The notes beneath the pieces are model-generated. The model searched no databases and was not told the origin of the DNA. It saw nothing but the letters and a program-made list of their open reading frames with translations. From NCBI RefSeq assembly GCF_018219155.1, contig NZ_CP056123.1, positions 1,187,505 to 1,251,504 on the forward strand: 64,000 bases of DNA. Direction: 5' to 3'. Position numbers and translations under genes: made by a program. Below are positions 63,063 to 64,000 of the stretch, one piece after another. Source of the stretch: Moritella sp. 24. Its GTDB lineage: Bacteria; Pseudomonadota; Gammaproteobacteria; Enterobacterales; Moritellaceae. The first letter of the stretch is position 1; each line of letters opens with the position of its first letter.

Positions 63063-64000
63063 TTATGCGTGATGCTCTTTATGGCGTTCAGTCAAGCCAA
63101 AGTCATCTAAGATGCCATAGAAGGCGGGCAAGATGAGGATCACTAACAGTGTTGATGCTAACAAACCAAAGATCAGCGCGACAACAAGTGGGATGATGAC
63201 CTGCGCTTGGATACTTTGTTCCAGTAGTATCGGCATGAGTCCCGCTGCCGTTGTTGCCGTAGTGATTAAAATTGCACGGATACGGTTGGTTGTAGCGTGT
63301 ATTGCGGCTTGTCGAATATCATTACTTTTTACCAAGTTCTCTTTGATAAACTGCACCAGTAAGATGGAATTATTGACCACGATCCCCGCTAGTGACGTAA
63401 AGCCAAGCATTGACGGCATAGTGAGGTCATAATTCAGCATATAATGGCCCCAGAACACACCGATAAGCGCTAATGGAATGGCAAGCATGACGATAATCGG
63501 TTCGACGTAGCTGCGGAACTGGAAGCTTAGGATGGCAAATACCACGAACAAACCAATCGAGAAACTTTTCACCATCGAGTTGCCAGTTTCTGCTGTCGAT
63601 TCAACTTCACCACCTAAACGCACTTCAATACCTGGGTATTTCTGTGTCAGAATCGGCACGAAGTCTTTTTTCATTTGCGCCATCAATTCAACCGTATTGG
63701 CTTTTGTTTTGTCGATATCGCCTTTTAATGACATAGTGCGAATATTGTTAATGCGGTTTAACTGGCTTACACCACGTCCATGCTCAACTTTAACAATACT
63801 GGCAAGAGGTACTTGGCTACCATCAGCTAAGGTAAACGGGAAATCTTCATAGTAAGCCAGATCTGAACGGTAACGCTCAGCCAGTCTCACATCTAATTCC
63901 ACATTCTCACTGCCAATTTGTAATTCATCCACCGTGATACCAAAGAATGCAGCACGTAATTGCATCGCTATATCTTGTCCGGTTACACCAAATGTTTCAG
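63063..64000 (-). CDS. RND family efflux permease, C-terminal part (runs off the window)
   Basis: The frame stays open through the right edge, so only the last 312 or so residues are seen. They cover the end of the second periplasmic loop (LGGEVESTAETGNSM) and the last six membrane spans, with FRSYVEPIIVMLAIPLALIGVFWGH and GFTSLAGIVVNNSILLVQFI. These are typical of the HAE-1/AcrB-like or CzcA-related pumps; the second stretch contains the G-I-V-V-N-N-x-I-L motif of RND motif A. The short C-terminal tail ends HKEHHA. Substrate and partner proteins lie outside. Confidence 0.9.
   Translation of the reverse strand, partial: ETFGVTGQDIAMQLRAAFFGITVDELQIGSENVELDVRLAERYRSDLAYYEDFPFTLADGSQVPLASIVKVEHGRGVSQLNRINNIRTMSLKGDIDKTKANTVELMAQMKKDFVPILTQKYPGIEVRLGGEVESTAETGNSMVKSFSIGLFVVFAILSFQFRSYVEPIIVMLAIPLALIGVFWGHYMLNYDLTMPSMLGFTSLAGIVVNNSILLVQFIKENLVKSNDIRQAAIHATTNRIRAILITTATTAAGLMPILLEQSIQAQVIIPLVVALIFGLLASTLLVILILPAFYGILDDFGLTERHKEHHA

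Overview
The window looks like a chromosomal segment of a marine, cold-water gammaproteobacterium of the Alteromonadales/Vibrionales type, with Moritella, Psychromonas or Shewanella as the nearest feel. This is inferred from moderate-to-low G+C, the Shewanella-style Dld/LldEFG lactate genes, YeeX, YecM, SelO and YgjJK homologues, a PEP-CTERM protein and a PHA phasin. No rRNA, tRNA, CRISPR array, transposase or integrase was seen.

1-17.7 kb: a lactate-oxidation regulon split over 14 kb. It comprises an FAD/Fe-S D-lactate dehydrogenase (minus), the permease lldP (minus) and lldEFG (plus). Two closely related LysR regulators bracket it. Between dld and lldP sit nudC, a possible small RNA, a stand-alone Hint/deaminase protein that resembles the C-terminal cassette of a polymorphic toxin, a metallophosphoesterase, a ClpP-fold lipoprotein and a small membrane protein. 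A PEP-CTERM von Willebrand A protein and a LysE-type exporter follow.

17.9-23 kb: ybiT (ABC-F, probably with a non-AUG start), a divergent PACE efflux/LysR pair, a 3D-domain lipoprotein and an MFS transporter.

23.06-41.42 kb: an exopolysaccharide island bounded by a 35-bp near-identical direct repeat that also forms a terminator stem. The plus-strand operon encodes a polyprenyl glycosylphosphotransferase, a GT4, a Wzy-like polymerase, a Wzz/BY-kinase co-polymerase, two P-loop kinases, and a Wzx flippase with a C-terminal extension that looks like a dead copy of the neighbouring kinase. The left part has two large secreted proteins sharing PKD and C-terminal modules, and a nucleotidyltransferase/thymidylate-kinase-like fusion. 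Two decayed gene fragments show that the island has been rearranged. No outer-membrane export (OPX/Wza) gene is present.

41.4-53.8 kb: ygjJ-ygjK (porin-like protein plus GH63 glucosidase), yeeX, yecM, an ABC exporter, msrB, selO, a small unknown protein, an alpha/beta-hydrolase lipoprotein, an outer-membrane barrel with a long inverted repeat upstream, and a LysR regulator.

53.9-64 kb: a cobalamin riboswitch controlling btuB and a translationally coupled beta-propeller lipoprotein (BtuG-like architecture); a type IV pilin-like protein; an AzgA-type purine permease and xpt under a variant purine riboswitch; a phasin; a small unknown protein; an EAL protein; and the C-terminal part of an RND efflux pump that runs off the right edge.
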